From an uncultured Chlorobiaceae bacterium (GTDB lineage: Bacteria > Bacteroidota > Chlorobiia > Chlorobiales > Chlorobiaceae): a DNA stretch of 64,000 nucleotides. Position 1 is the first letter of the stretch. Every line of letters begins with the position of its first letter. The stretch covers positions 1 to 64,000 of the forward strand of contig CAIMCD010000035.1 in assembly GCA_903839405.1 (NCBI GenBank), read 5' to 3'. Made by a program: the position numbers and the translations under genes. Below the pieces are notes generated by a model that saw nothing but the letters and a program-made list of their open reading frames with translations, was not told the origin of the DNA and did not search any database. Below, piece after piece: positions 18,716 to 26,546 of the stretch.

Positions 18716-18973
18716 ATGGCAGCACACCATTCCGGAAAACCCGCTATCGAGGAGCTGATTTCACGGCTTGAGGAGATCACCCGCAATATCGAAAATCCCG
18801 AGACCGGCCTTGAAAACTCGATCGCCCTCTACGAAGAGGGGCTTACCATTGCCGCTCAGTGCAAAAAAAGGCTGCAGGAGGCCAGAAAAAAAATCGAGGT
18901 TATTAATCCTGATCTTGCAAAAAGCTGGCCTGAAACACCCCGCATCAAAGATCTCTTCGACACCGAATCCTGA
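18716..18973 (+). CDS. xseB: Exodeoxyribonuclease VII small subunit
   Basis: XseB forms the helical part of exonuclease VII, which degrades single-stranded DNA to oligonucleotides. The 85-residue product has the family core IEELISRLEEITRNIENPETGLENSIALYEEGL followed by a short helix with CKKRLQEARKKIE. Its length is normal. It stands alone on the plus strand between divergent obg and convergent gatB; xseA is not in the window. Confidence 0.93.
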   Translation: MAAHHSGKPAIEELISRLEEITRNIENPETGLENSIALYEEGLTIAAQCKKRLQEARKKIEVINPDLAKSWPETPRIKDLFDTES

Positions 18974-18982
18974 AAAAGCGGC

Positions 18983-20410
18983 TCAAGCCTCAAGCCGCTT
19001 CAGCAAAACCTCATTGACCATCTGGGGATTAGCCTTGCCCTTCATCTGGCTCATGCACTGACCCACAAAAAAGCCGAGCAGCTTGGTTTTTCCCCCACGA
19101 TAGGCGGCAAGCTGGCCGGGATTGGCTTCCAAAATAGCGTCAATCACCTTCTCGATTGCGCCGCTGTCTGAAACCTGCGCAAGTCCGTCACGCTCAACAA
19201 TATCGGCCGCACTGCCCTCGCCCTGCAACATCAATTCAAAAACCTCTTTGGCAATCGTGTTGCTGATCACTCCACCGCCAATGAGCCGAATAAGTCCGCC
19301 GAGCCTTTCGGGCGTCAGCGAAAACTCCGCAATATCAAGATACCTCTCTTTCAGAGTACGCATCACCTCACCCATCACCCAGTTGGAAGAGGCCTTGCCG
19401 TCGCCCGACACCCGGACAGTCTCCTCAAAGTAGTCGGCCAGCTCCCGCTCCACCGTCAGCACGTTTGCATCGTAAACCGGAATACCATACTCGGTGGCAA
19501 AGCGGGTAGCACGCGCCTCGGGAAACTCGGGCAACTCACTGAGCATACGATCCAGCATCTCCTGATCAACAATCACCGGCACCAGATCGGGATCCGGGAA
19601 GTAACGGTAGTCGTGGGCGAACTCCTTGCCCCGCATTGAACGGGTCTCACCCTTGTCGGCATCCCAGAGACGGGTCTCCTGCACAATAACACCGCCGCCC
19701 TCCAGAATCTCCCGGTGGCGCTCGACCTCATACTCAATAGCCTTCTCAACATTCTTGAAGGAGTTCATATTCTTGATCTCGGTACGGGTGCCATACTCCT
19801 CCGCTCCCACCGGCCGCAGGGAGACGTTGGCATCGCAACGCAGGCTCCCCTCCTCCATATTGCCATCCGAAATACCAAGATACTTGACAATCTGGCGCAC
19901 CTTCTGCAGATAGGCCGAGGCCTCCCTTGGGGTACGCATGTCCGGATAGCTCACAATTTCAAGCAGCGGCACACCGCTCCGGTTGAGGTCAATATAGGTC
20001 TCTTCACCAATATCGTGAATCGACTTGCCGGCATCCTCCTCAATGTGAATCCTGATCAGGCGAATCTCCCGCGCGCCCTCTCCGGCATCAATCGAGATTG
20101 AGCCCTCACTGCATATCGGCTCTTCAAACTGCGAAATCTGGTACCCTTTCGGCAGATCCGGATAAAAATAGTTTTTGCGGGCAAGCACCGAATGGGGCGC
20201 TATGGTGCAGCCGGTTGCAAGGCCGAGCTTCACGGCATCCTCAACCACACGACGGTTGAGCACCGGCAATGCTCCGGGAAGAGCAAGGCAGACCGGGCAG
20301 ACATTGGTATTGGCCGGTTTGCCAAAGAGCGCTGAGCAGCCACAGAAGGCCTTGCTGACGGTATTGAGCTGACAATGGACCTCAAGGCCCACCACTAATT
20401 CATACTTCAT
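18983..20410 (-). CDS. gatB: Asp/Glu-tRNA amidotransferase subunit B
   Basis: GatB is the kinase/transamidase subunit of the GatCAB complex that converts mischarged Glu-tRNA(Gln) and Asp-tRNA(Asn). The 475-residue product starts [25 protein letters not shown], has [15 protein letters not shown] (zinc-binding cysteines CGC...CPVC) and the [14 protein letters not shown] motif, and ends with the YqeY-like helical tail [15 protein letters not shown]. It is full length. gatA and gatC are not adjacent, which is common. Confidence 0.96.
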   Translation of the reverse strand: MKYELVVGLEVHCQLNTVSKAFCGCSALFGKPANTNVCPVCLALPGALPVLNRRVVEDAVKLGLATGCTIAPHSVLARKNYFYPDLPKGYQISQFEEPICSEGSISIDAGEGAREIRLIRIHIEEDAGKSIHDIGEETYIDLNRSGVPLLEIVSYPDMRTPREASAYLQKVRQIVKYLGISDGNMEEGSLRCDANVSLRPVGAEEYGTRTEIKNMNSFKNVEKAIEYEVERHREILEGGGVIVQETRLWDADKGETRSMRGKEFAHDYRYFPDPDLVPVIVDQEMLDRMLSELPEFPEARATRFATEYGIPVYDANVLTVERELADYFEETVRVSGDGKASSNWVMGEVMRTLKERYLDIAEFSLTPERLGGLIRLIGGGVISNTIAKEVFELMLQGEGSAADIVERDGLAQVSDSGAIEKVIDAILEANPGQLAAYRGGKTKLLGFFVGQCMSQMKGKANPQMVNEVLLKRLEA

Positions 20411-20491
20411 TAAAAAACTGTGTTAATGGAAAAACACCGGTCGCGATTCGCCATCTCTGTCCGGAGTCCTTCAATGCTTGTAAAAACTAAC

Positions 20492-21025
20492 CTATTCTGG
20501 ATTAAACGAGAACTTCTGCCCGCCCACCGTTGCTTCAGCCATAATCCCGGCCTTCGGAATAACAAACACGGCCACACCATTGGAATAATCAATATTGGTC
20601 GACATCCCCGAAGAGACCACGACGGCCGCAACCTGGGCATTCAGCTCATAATTCCCTTTTTTGAAATTATCCAGATCCTGCTGGCCTTTAAAGAAAATAA
20701 TTTCCGAAAACGACTGACCGCCAAGCTGAGGACCCACATTGAGCTGGGTAATCGAGGAGCGTCCCACAAGCTTGTTCTGCTCATAAACATACCCCTTGCC
20801 ATGTCCCCCGCCCAGTATCATGAATCCACCCTTGAAAACATCAGGAAAAACCGCATATCCATAAGCTTTATCAAAAAACCGGTCAAGAGAGGGGCCATGT
20901 TTTCTGAAATAATCAACCGACAGCCTTGCCCGCTCCTCATCAGCAGGATCCCATCCGGCTCTGGCGGTAGAAAAAAAACCTCCTGCAAGCATAAAAGCAA
21001 GAGACAAAACTTTAATCATCTTCAT
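20492..21025 (-). CDS. SYLF (Ysc84-like) domain protein, secreted
   Basis: The 177-residue protein has a Sec signal peptide (MKMIKVLSLAFMLAGG...TARA, cleavage likely after ARA) and a mature part matching the SYLF/DUF500 lipid-binding family: KAYGYAVFPDVFKGGFMILGGGHGKGYVY, FIFKGQQDL-like IIFFKGQQDLDNF, and a VFVIPKAGIMAEATVGGQ end. Eukaryotic members bind phosphoinositides; the bacterial role is unknown, probably periplasmic. I use the ATG at 21025 because it starts the signal peptide. A longer in-frame extension lacks support. Confidence 0.78.
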   Translation of the reverse strand: MKMIKVLSLAFMLAGGFFSTARAGWDPADEERARLSVDYFRKHGPSLDRFFDKAYGYAVFPDVFKGGFMILGGGHGKGYVYEQNKLVGRSSITQLNVGPQLGGQSFSEIIFFKGQQDLDNFKKGNYELNAQVAAVVVSSGMSTNIDYSNGVAVFVIPKAGIMAEATVGGQKFSFNPE

Positions 21026-21181
21026 ATGCACTGCCTGTTTTTGTTGTGTAATAAACCGAAAGCATAGAAAACATACAATGAGATACAAACCATAATGTAC
21101 AATTTTCATCCCAATAAATCACTGCAGCTCAAACTGCCCACCCGAAAGAGTCTCAATGGCCCTCGCCTTAAGAAAAAATGC

Positions 21182-21232
21182 AGGGGCAACGTGTAGGGGC
21201 GAAAAAATTTTCGCCCTTACATTTGCCCCTAC
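21182..21232. repeat. Nested palindromic repeat, copy 1
   Basis: An inner near-palindrome (21193-21220) starts GTAGGGGCGAAAA and ends TTTTCGCCCTTAC; an outer pair AGGGGCAA (21182-21189) and TTGCCCCT (21223-21230) brackets it. The same inner sequence recurs at 21694-21721. Its form fits REP-like interspersed repeats of Chlorobiaceae, and the frameshifted XRE gene ends inside it. Confidence 0.75.
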
Positions 21233-21599
21233 GATTCCGGTCGTAATAAACTCTCTTTTCCTGCTCTCTGAATACCCTCAAACTCAGATATTTGTTTGAT
21301 CGCCTGATGGAGGATTCTTCCGATCTGCTCATAATACAACGACTCGGCAGTTTTTTCTGGTGCAGAGAGCTGCGCTTTCATCTCGCCCTTGCCGGTTAAA
21401 TACCATGTACCGTTAAGCCCAAGAGTAACAATTTCTTGTAACAAATTTGATGGGAAACAACCGTTCGTTGCAGAGATATAGCTTGAGGTTTCCGGCCAGT
21501 CGCTTCTGCGTACTTTGCCTGATTTAAGCCCAGCGCCTTTATAACCGCTTTCAGGTTCCTGCCGATATCTTTTTCGTCAAGTAATTTTATTCTCTCCAT
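21229..21599 (-). pseudogene. XRE-family helix-turn-helix regulator, frameshifted
   Basis: Reading from the ATG at 21599, the first frame gives an N-terminus (MERIKLLDEKDIGRNLKAVI) and a helix-turn-helix core LNQAKYAEATGRKPQAIS. The frame then breaks near 21471-21476; a different frame continues as ATNGCFPSNLLQEIVTLGLNG, then TWYLTGKGEM, the usual end of the domain in such XRE proteins. The break coincides with a TCTCT run, so gain of a CT dinucleotide is the simplest explanation. The joined protein would be about 123 residues. Its stop codon lies in the flanking repeat. It is probably dead, unless the sequence has an error there. Confidence 0.72.
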
Positions 21600-21693
21600 C
21601 TTTAATAATTTGTCGTAATCCTTTTTGAAAATTCAGATTATCAATCACTCTGCCCTTTGAGAACCCTCCATTCTGTCGGGATGACAAAAAAAC

Positions 21694-21752
21694 GTAGGGG
21701 CGAAAAATTTTTCGCCCTTACACTTCGCCCTTACATTTCGCCCCTGCGGTTC
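21694..21752. repeat. Palindromic repeat, copy 2
   Basis: A 28-base near-palindrome at 21694-21721 (GTAGGGGCGAAAA ... TTTTCGCCCTTAC) nearly matches the copy at 21193-21220 and is followed by two further degenerate TTCGCCC units up to about 21752. It lies upstream of the frameshifted XRE gene, so the two copies flank it. Confidence 0.75.
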
Positions 21753-21783
21753 CAATCATCATTGAACCCGCCGTAATCCCTTG

Positions 21784-21809
21784 TAGGGGAACGGCATGCC
21801 TTGCCCCTA
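21784..21809. repeat. Palindromic repeat of a second type
   Basis: TAGGGG and CCCCTA arms surround the central palindrome AACGGCATGCCTT. The central GGCATGCC with GGGG/CCCC flanks resembles a REP-like palindrome common in many bacterial genomes. It ends 15 bases before the clpB stop. Confidence 0.65.
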
Positions 21810-21824
21810 GGTGCAGGAAACAGC

Positions 21825-23150
21825 CTACTCTCCTCCGGCTTCGAGTTCGCGTTTGAGGGCTTCGCGCTCGATTTCTAAACGGCGGATCTCGCGGTTGAGT
21901 CGGTCGAGTTCTTCGGGGCTGCTGTCAATTTCAAGGCGGAGGCGCGATGAGGCCTCGTCAATAAGGTCGATGGCCTTATCGGGCAGAAAACGGTCGGAAA
22001 TATAGCGGTTGGAGAGCTCCGCTGCCGCCACCAGTGCCGCATCCTTGATACGCACACCGTGGTGGATCTCATATTTCTCCTTGAGACCACGCAAAATGGA
22101 AACCGTATCCTCCACGCTCGGCTGATCGACCACCACGGTCTGGAAACGGCGTTCGAGGGCGGCATCCTTTTCAATATGCTTGCGATACTCGTCCAGCGTT
22201 GTGGCCCCGATGCAGCGCAGCTCACCTCGCGCCAGTGCCGGCTTCAGGATATTGGCCGCATCCATTGAGCCTTCGGCCGATCCGGCACCCACAAGCAGGT
22301 GCAGCTCATCGATAAAGAGAATAATTTCGCCGTCGGAGGACTGCACCTCGCGCACCACCGCTTTCAGGCGCTCCTCAAACTCGCCCCGGAACTTTGCGCC
22401 GGCAACAAGCTGGGCAATATCAAGCGCGGCAATCTGCTTGCTTTTCAGGTTTTCCGGCACGTCGCCATCCACAATGCGCTGCGCAATGCCCTCCACAATC
22501 GCGGTTTTGCCAACTCCTGGCTCGCCAATCAGTACCGGATTGTTCTTGGTGCGGCGGCTCAGAATCTGCAGCACCCGGCGGATCTCCTCGTCACGACCAA
22601 TGACCGGATCGAGCTTGCCCTTACGAGCCTGGTCGTTGAGGTTGCGGGAGTATTTTTTGAGCGAATTATAGCTCTCCTCCGCGCTCTGACTGGTTACGCG
22701 CTGCGTGCCCCTGATGGTAGCCAGCACCTTCAGAATGGCGTTGCGGTTGAACCCAGCGTCCTGCATCATGCGCGAAACCGGGACACCGGCTTCACAAAGT
22801 GCAATAAGAAGATGTTCCGAGCTGATATAGTCATCCTTCAGGCTTTCGGCCTCTTTGAGGGCCACGTCAAAGACCTTGCCAAGGTTCTGCGAAAGATATT
22901 GCCCTGTACCCGACGATCCGGTAACCTTTGGAATTCTCTCAATTTCACGTTCAAGCGCGGCATGAAGGGCATCGACGGGCACTTCAATCTTCTGGGCTAT
23001 CTGTACAGCAATACTGCTCTGGTCATCAAGCATGACGGAAAGCAGGTGTTCCGGTTCAATCTGCTGATGCTGCCGGCTTGCGGCAAGCGTGCCCGCCGCC
23101 TGCAGCGCCTCCTGGGCTTTCAGGGTAAATTTGTTCGGATCAAACTGCAT
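21825..23150 (-). CDS. clpB: ClpB-type AAA+ protein, N-terminal half only
   Basis: The 441-residue protein matches the first half of ClpB disaggregase: a Clp-N repeat domain (residues ~1-150), then AAA+ domain 1 with Walker A GEPGVGKT (209-216), Walker B ILFIDE (277-282), sensor GATTLDEY and the pore segment [13 protein letters not shown]. It stops at residue 441, just after the start of the coiled-coil middle domain, so AAA+ domain 2 is missing. No second half follows; repeats come next. From memory, C. tepidum also encodes two roughly 440-residue ClpB-named proteins, so a split ClpB may be normal for the group. Confidence 0.85.
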   Translation of the reverse strand: MQFDPNKFTLKAQEALQAAGTLAASRQHQQIEPEHLLSVMLDDQSSIAVQIAQKIEVPVDALHAALEREIERIPKVTGSSGTGQYLSQNLGKVFDVALKEAESLKDDYISSEHLLIALCEAGVPVSRMMQDAGFNRNAILKVLATIRGTQRVTSQSAEESYNSLKKYSRNLNDQARKGKLDPVIGRDEEIRRVLQILSRRTKNNPVLIGEPGVGKTAIVEGIAQRIVDGDVPENLKSKQIAALDIAQLVAGAKFRGEFEERLKAVVREVQSSDGEIILFIDELHLLVGAGSAEGSMDAANILKPALARGELRCIGATTLDEYRKHIEKDAALERRFQTVVVDQPSVEDTVSILRGLKEKYEIHHGVRIKDAALVAAAELSNRYISDRFLPDKAIDLIDEASSRLRLEIDSSPEELDRLNREIRRLEIEREALKRELEAGGE

Positions 23151-23349
23151 GATGATGATTATTTTTTTGTTGTCGGTTCATTTGGACTTCACCGCTACCT
23201 CTTGCAGTCAGGCTAACTGCTCCTCTATAACAAAGTAAATGCAAAAAAAGTTAATGATGCAAGCCTCCCGTTTCACCCTTTTATGGCATGAAGTTCAACT
23301 AAAAATGTGCAACGCAACCACCATTTTGAAAGCCCCGGCACCACCCTTG

Positions 23350-23379
23350 TTGACTATCTGATCACCCGCTCTGTTATAT
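23350..23379 (+). promoter_or_regulatory. Promoter upstream of the gene at 23427
   Basis: TTGACT (23350-23355) and TTATAT (23374-23379) are separated by 18 bases and lie about 48 bases before the start codon. Both hexamers are close to the sigma-70 consensus. This is the clearest promoter in the 276-base divergent gap between clpB and the plus-strand gene. Confidence 0.6.
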
Positions 23380-23426
23380 TGCAGATTGTATTCCGTTAAC
23401 CACAAAAAGAGAAGGATCGTGAAGCA

Positions 23427-23846
23427 ATGGCTGTTATGACCGAGTTTTTAAACCTGATTGTACCCATCAGCGTTATTGAGGAGAAGTATCCCGGAGGATG
23501 GGAGCGCTGCCTGAAAGACCACAGCGTCGCCATTGGGGGGCGAGTCTGGTTTGATGACTATCTTTTTCGGGACGGGGCGATGAGCCCTGAAGGTATTGAG
23601 CTTTTGCTCAAGGCGTGGTGGAAGATGGGATTTGAATGCTACCGCGAAAAAGATGGCAAAAAAGAGTGGCTGGATCTCTGTGTTTATGGCAACCGGATGG
23701 AGAGTTCCTTCATGCCATGTGAGTGGCTGGCCGAAGATCCCCAAAGCCAAAGTGTTTACCTGAAGGGAACCGAAATAGGTGAAATCAAGGGGCGTGACTG
23801 GGATCTGGTTGATGATTGGGAGGCCATGAAATTTCCCTCCATCTGA
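23427..23846 (+). CDS. Conserved hypothetical protein
   Basis: I do not recognise this 139-residue soluble, acidic protein. It is rich in tryptophan and has a clear segment GGRVWFDDYLFRDGAMSPEGIELLLKAWWKMGFE and a C-terminal EIKGRDWDLVDDWEAMKFPS. No signal peptide or membrane helix is seen. It has its own sigma-70-like promoter, an AAGGA about ten bases before the ATG, and a strong hairpin after the stop, so it is very likely a real single-gene unit. A second ATG three codons later (MTEF) could be the start. Confidence 0.7.
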   Translation: MAVMTEFLNLIVPISVIEEKYPGGWERCLKDHSVAIGGRVWFDDYLFRDGAMSPEGIELLLKAWWKMGFECYREKDGKKEWLDLCVYGNRMESSFMPCEWLAEDPQSQSVYLKGTEIGEIKGRDWDLVDDWEAMKFPSI

Positions 23847-23861
23847 CGAGATGCAACTGAA

Positions 23862-23896
23862 AAGGCCGCTCCATCGCGCTTGCTAGTTGCGGCCTT
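23862..23896. terminator. Bidirectional terminator hairpin
   Basis: AAGGCCGC (23862-23869) and GCGGCCTT (23889-23896) form an 8-bp stem with a 19-base loop between two convergent genes (23427-23846 plus, 23923-24234 minus). On the plus strand it is followed by AT-rich sequence. It can serve both genes. Confidence 0.65.
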
Positions 23897-23922
23897 CAAT
23901 AAATAATGAGCCAAGCAGAAGT

Positions 23923-24234
23923 TCAGGAGTTGCGGACTGAATCCCGGGCAGAGTCCTCAAAAGGTGCCGGCATGTTTTTGGCGACCGCGTTAACCACAAG
24001 CTTGAGAATCTGTGCACTGGTGGAAAAGAGTTCAGCACTTTTTTCCTGAATGTAGCGCTGGGTTGCAACCTGCTCCTTGAAAAGCTCAACGCTTGCAGGG
24101 TCATAATTGCCCTCACTGACAAAGGCATCAATCACCTCTTCAGCTTCATCAAACGGCAAGCTGAAAACCTTAAATCCAAGTCTGGCCCTTTCAAGAGGGT
24201 CAAGAACTTTCTGACCAGTGCTCGGCTGCTCCAT
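23923..24234 (-). CDS. Hypothetical protein
   Basis: This 103-residue protein is not recognised. It is predicted to be mainly helical and acidic in the middle (DEAEEVIDAFVSEGNYDPASVELFKEQ) with no membrane segment. The ATG has AGGA five bases upstream, and a terminator hairpin lies downstream, which supports a real gene. It is the only good frame in this stretch. Its neighbours (a hypothetical and batB) give no functional hint. Confidence 0.55.
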   Translation of the reverse strand: MEQPSTGQKVLDPLERARLGFKVFSLPFDEAEEVIDAFVSEGNYDPASVELFKEQVATQRYIQEKSAELFSTSAQILKLVVNAVAKNMPAPFEDSARDSVRNS

Positions 24235-24359
24235 AACAATCCTGTTTTGCGTCTAAGAAAATGCACTACTTTCGGGTTGATTATAGGTAGAAATGTAAAC
24301 AATTTTTTTCAACAAGAAAGCGCCCTGTAACCCCGTCAGGCACAATTGCAGCTCGCGCT

Positions 24360-25382
24360 TTACCTCCGGCGCCGCCAACCTCTTCCGATCATGGTTTCAG
24401 CAACAAGCAAAAAGAGGCCCGCTGCAAGAAAAAAACGGGAGAGCGGTTCGCGCTCCAGAGGTTCCATAACCCAGTGGGAGGCTGCGGCCATGCGGTTGAT
24501 GCGCAAAGAGAGTTCACCACCAACGCTCTGCTCCGCCCGGCTGTGAAAGTAGCTGCCGCCGGCTTCACTCGCCAGAGCCTGCAGCGCCTCGGGCCTGAAG
24601 CTGGTCATCACCACCCGGCCATGCTCATCCCGCTTGAGCCCGTCACCGGCGCCGCCTGAGGGAATCACAACCGGAGAGCGGGTACCGACCCCTATCACAA
24701 AGAGATGAATGCCCGCCTTTTTCAACTGCCGGGCAACACCTTGCACCTCACCGGCGTGATCCTCACCATCGCTTAAGAGCACAACAATCTTCTCCCCCTT
24801 TATCCCCTGGGCCACGCTGCTTTCCGATGCGGGCTCCAGAAGCGTTCGGGCAAGTTCAAGAGCCGGGCGGAACGCGGTGCCCTGCTCCTCAATAAGGTCG
24901 GGCGAAGCCATAACGAGAAGAGCATCAAACGCTTCACGATCGGTCGTAAGCGGGCACTGCACCAGAGGAGAGCCGGCAAAAAGCAGCATGGCCCGCCTTC
25001 CCCCTTTGACCGCATGGGAAATGCGCATAATCTCCTGCTTGGCCTGACCAAGACGGTCGGGCAGCACATCACGGGCTCTCATGCTCCGCGAGACGTCAAG
25101 CACAAAAACCAGATCGGACCCCTTGCGCACAACCGGCCGCTCCCCACTGCTCAAGCGGGGACCACTCATCGAGAAGAGCAAAAGGGCTATGCCGCAAAAG
25201 AGTAACACTTTTTTCACAACCATGACCCACAAGCGCACCGTGGGCATCATGCGCTCACTCATTTGCGGCCCAACAAGTGCTTCGCGCGCCTGAAGCTCGC
25301 GGATGACCCCGTAGCCAAGAATCACGGCAAGAGGTATCAGAAAAAGCAGATACCCAATATTGTCAGGCCAAAGGAAACTCAT
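24360..25382 (-). CDS. batB: BatB-like von Willebrand A domain membrane protein
   Basis: The 340-residue protein has two N-terminal membrane helices, a VWA domain and a C-terminal helix, the layout of BatB of the Bacteroides aerotolerance operon. The metal-ion-dependent adhesion site is visible as DLVFVLDVSRSMRARD (DxSxS), with a later threonine in ATLTT-type position and LLSDGEDHAGEV. It follows batA by 65 bases. Bat proteins are periplasm-facing and linked to oxygen tolerance or envelope integrity; the exact role is unclear. batC, which usually follows, is not here but at 41181. Confidence 0.85.
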   Translation of the reverse strand: MSFLWPDNIGYLLFLIPLAVILGYGVIRELQAREALVGPQMSERMMPTVRLWVMVVKKVLLFCGIALLLFSMSGPRLSSGERPVVRKGSDLVFVLDVSRSMRARDVLPDRLGQAKQEIMRISHAVKGGRRAMLLFAGSPLVQCPLTTDREAFDALLVMASPDLIEEQGTAFRPALELARTLLEPASESSVAQGIKGEKIVVLLSDGEDHAGEVQGVARQLKKAGIHLFVIGVGTRSPVVIPSGGAGDGLKRDEHGRVVMTSFRPEALQALASEAGGSYFHSRAEQSVGGELSLRINRMAAASHWVMEPLEREPLSRFFLAAGLFLLVAETMIGRGWRRRR

Positions 25383-25447
25383 CGCATAAGCTGTTTACTG
25401 CCACCATTCCGATTACTCCCCGGCTGAAACCCCGCGCTCTGCAATGG

Positions 25448-26458
25448 CTACGGAATCCTCAGCAATCGGGTGTTTGAGAGCACAACTTCAACAAAAAGCA
25501 GCACAACCCCGAGAAGCAACAACGGTAAAAAGAGATCGGAACGGCGCTCCATAAGCGGCCCTGCAAAACGGGTTTTTTCCATCCGGTCGATGGTTCGAAT
25601 GGTCTGGTCAAAGGAGGCCCTGTCCTCCACCCTGAAATATCCGCCATGGGTCGTTCGGGCAACTCCCTGCAGCGTCTCTTCCGCATTGAGGCCCGGTGTT
25701 GCTGCCTCGCCGGAGGACGCAGGATGCTCATCCACCGTTTTAAAACCGGCGTTGACCACATAAATCCTCACCCCGACACTCTGGGCAAGCTCGGCTGCGG
25801 TTGCGGGCCCAACCTCACCAGCATTGTTTTCGCCGTCCGTCACCAGAATAACCACCTTGTGGGAGGAGCTGGAACCCTTGAGCCGATTGAGCGCAATAAG
25901 AATGGCACTGCCAATCGCGGTACCATCATCCTGTATCACCCCCGGCGTCATCCGCTCAAGCAGCATGGCCAGAACTTCATGATCGCGCGTCAGGGGGCAC
26001 TGGGTATACCCCTTTCCCCGAAAGACCACAAGACCTATCCGGTCACTGGAGCGGCGCAGCACAAAGTTCCGGGCAACCTCCCGGGCCGCATCAAGGCGAC
26101 TGGTACCGCCGGCATCCCGCTGCAGCATCGACTCGGAAATATCAAGCGCCAGAATAACATCAATCCCTTTCGTTTCAGCTTCACTCTGGCGAAAGAGCAA
26201 ACGGGGGCCGGCAAGCGCTAACACAAGGAGCAGAAAGGCGCTCCACCTCAGCCACCAGGGAAGTTTGCGCAGCAACTTTCGGGCATCAAATCCCGACTGC
26301 TTCAGCCGCTCAACACCCGCAAAAAGCAGGGCCGGTGTTTTAGAGCGTCGGATATGCAGCAACCATGCAAGAGCCGCAAAGAGCGGCAAAAGCAGCAGCC
26401 ACCAGGGATCGGCCACTTCAAGGCGGGGTATAGCGATAAAGCGCTCCTGCATAGGCAA
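25448..26458 (-). CDS. batA: BatA-like von Willebrand A domain membrane protein
   Basis: The 336-residue protein has N-terminal helices (WWLLLLPLFAALAWLL and SAFLLLVLALAG), then a VWA domain with the MIDAS motif DVILALDISESMLQRD and ILVTDGENNAGEV, and a final membrane helix (LLLLGVVLLFVEVVL). This is the BatA layout. It is the first gene of a batA-batB pair. The moxR/DUF58 genes that normally precede batA lie 9 kb away at 34949-36883. BatA probably works as a membrane scaffold facing the periplasm. Confidence 0.85.
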   Translation of the reverse strand: MPMQERFIAIPRLEVADPWWLLLLPLFAALAWLLHIRRSKTPALLFAGVERLKQSGFDARKLLRKLPWWLRWSAFLLLVLALAGPRLLFRQSEAETKGIDVILALDISESMLQRDAGGTSRLDAAREVARNFVLRRSSDRIGLVVFRGKGYTQCPLTRDHEVLAMLLERMTPGVIQDDGTAIGSAILIALNRLKGSSSSHKVVILVTDGENNAGEVGPATAAELAQSVGVRIYVVNAGFKTVDEHPASSGEAATPGLNAEETLQGVARTTHGGYFRVEDRASFDQTIRTIDRMEKTRFAGPLMERRSDLFLPLLLLGVVLLFVEVVLSNTRLLRIP

Positions 26459-26475
26459 TAATCATTTACCTCAAA

Positions 26476-26533
26476 GATGCAAAATTCCCTTTGCATCTCC
26501 CACTCTTCCTGCTGCAGGCAAACAGGAAGAGTG
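26476..26533 (-). terminator. Two stacked hairpins between the barrel gene and batA
   Basis: CACTCTTCCTG (26501-26511) pairs with CAGGAAGAGTG (26523-26533), and GATGCAAA (26476-26483) pairs with TTTGCATC (26490-26497). Both lie between the barrel gene stop (26547) and the batA start (26458). Neither has a long T-run on the minus strand, so they may terminate, attenuate or stabilise the mRNA. Confidence 0.5.
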
Positions 26534-26546
26534 AAGTTCCTGGGTA

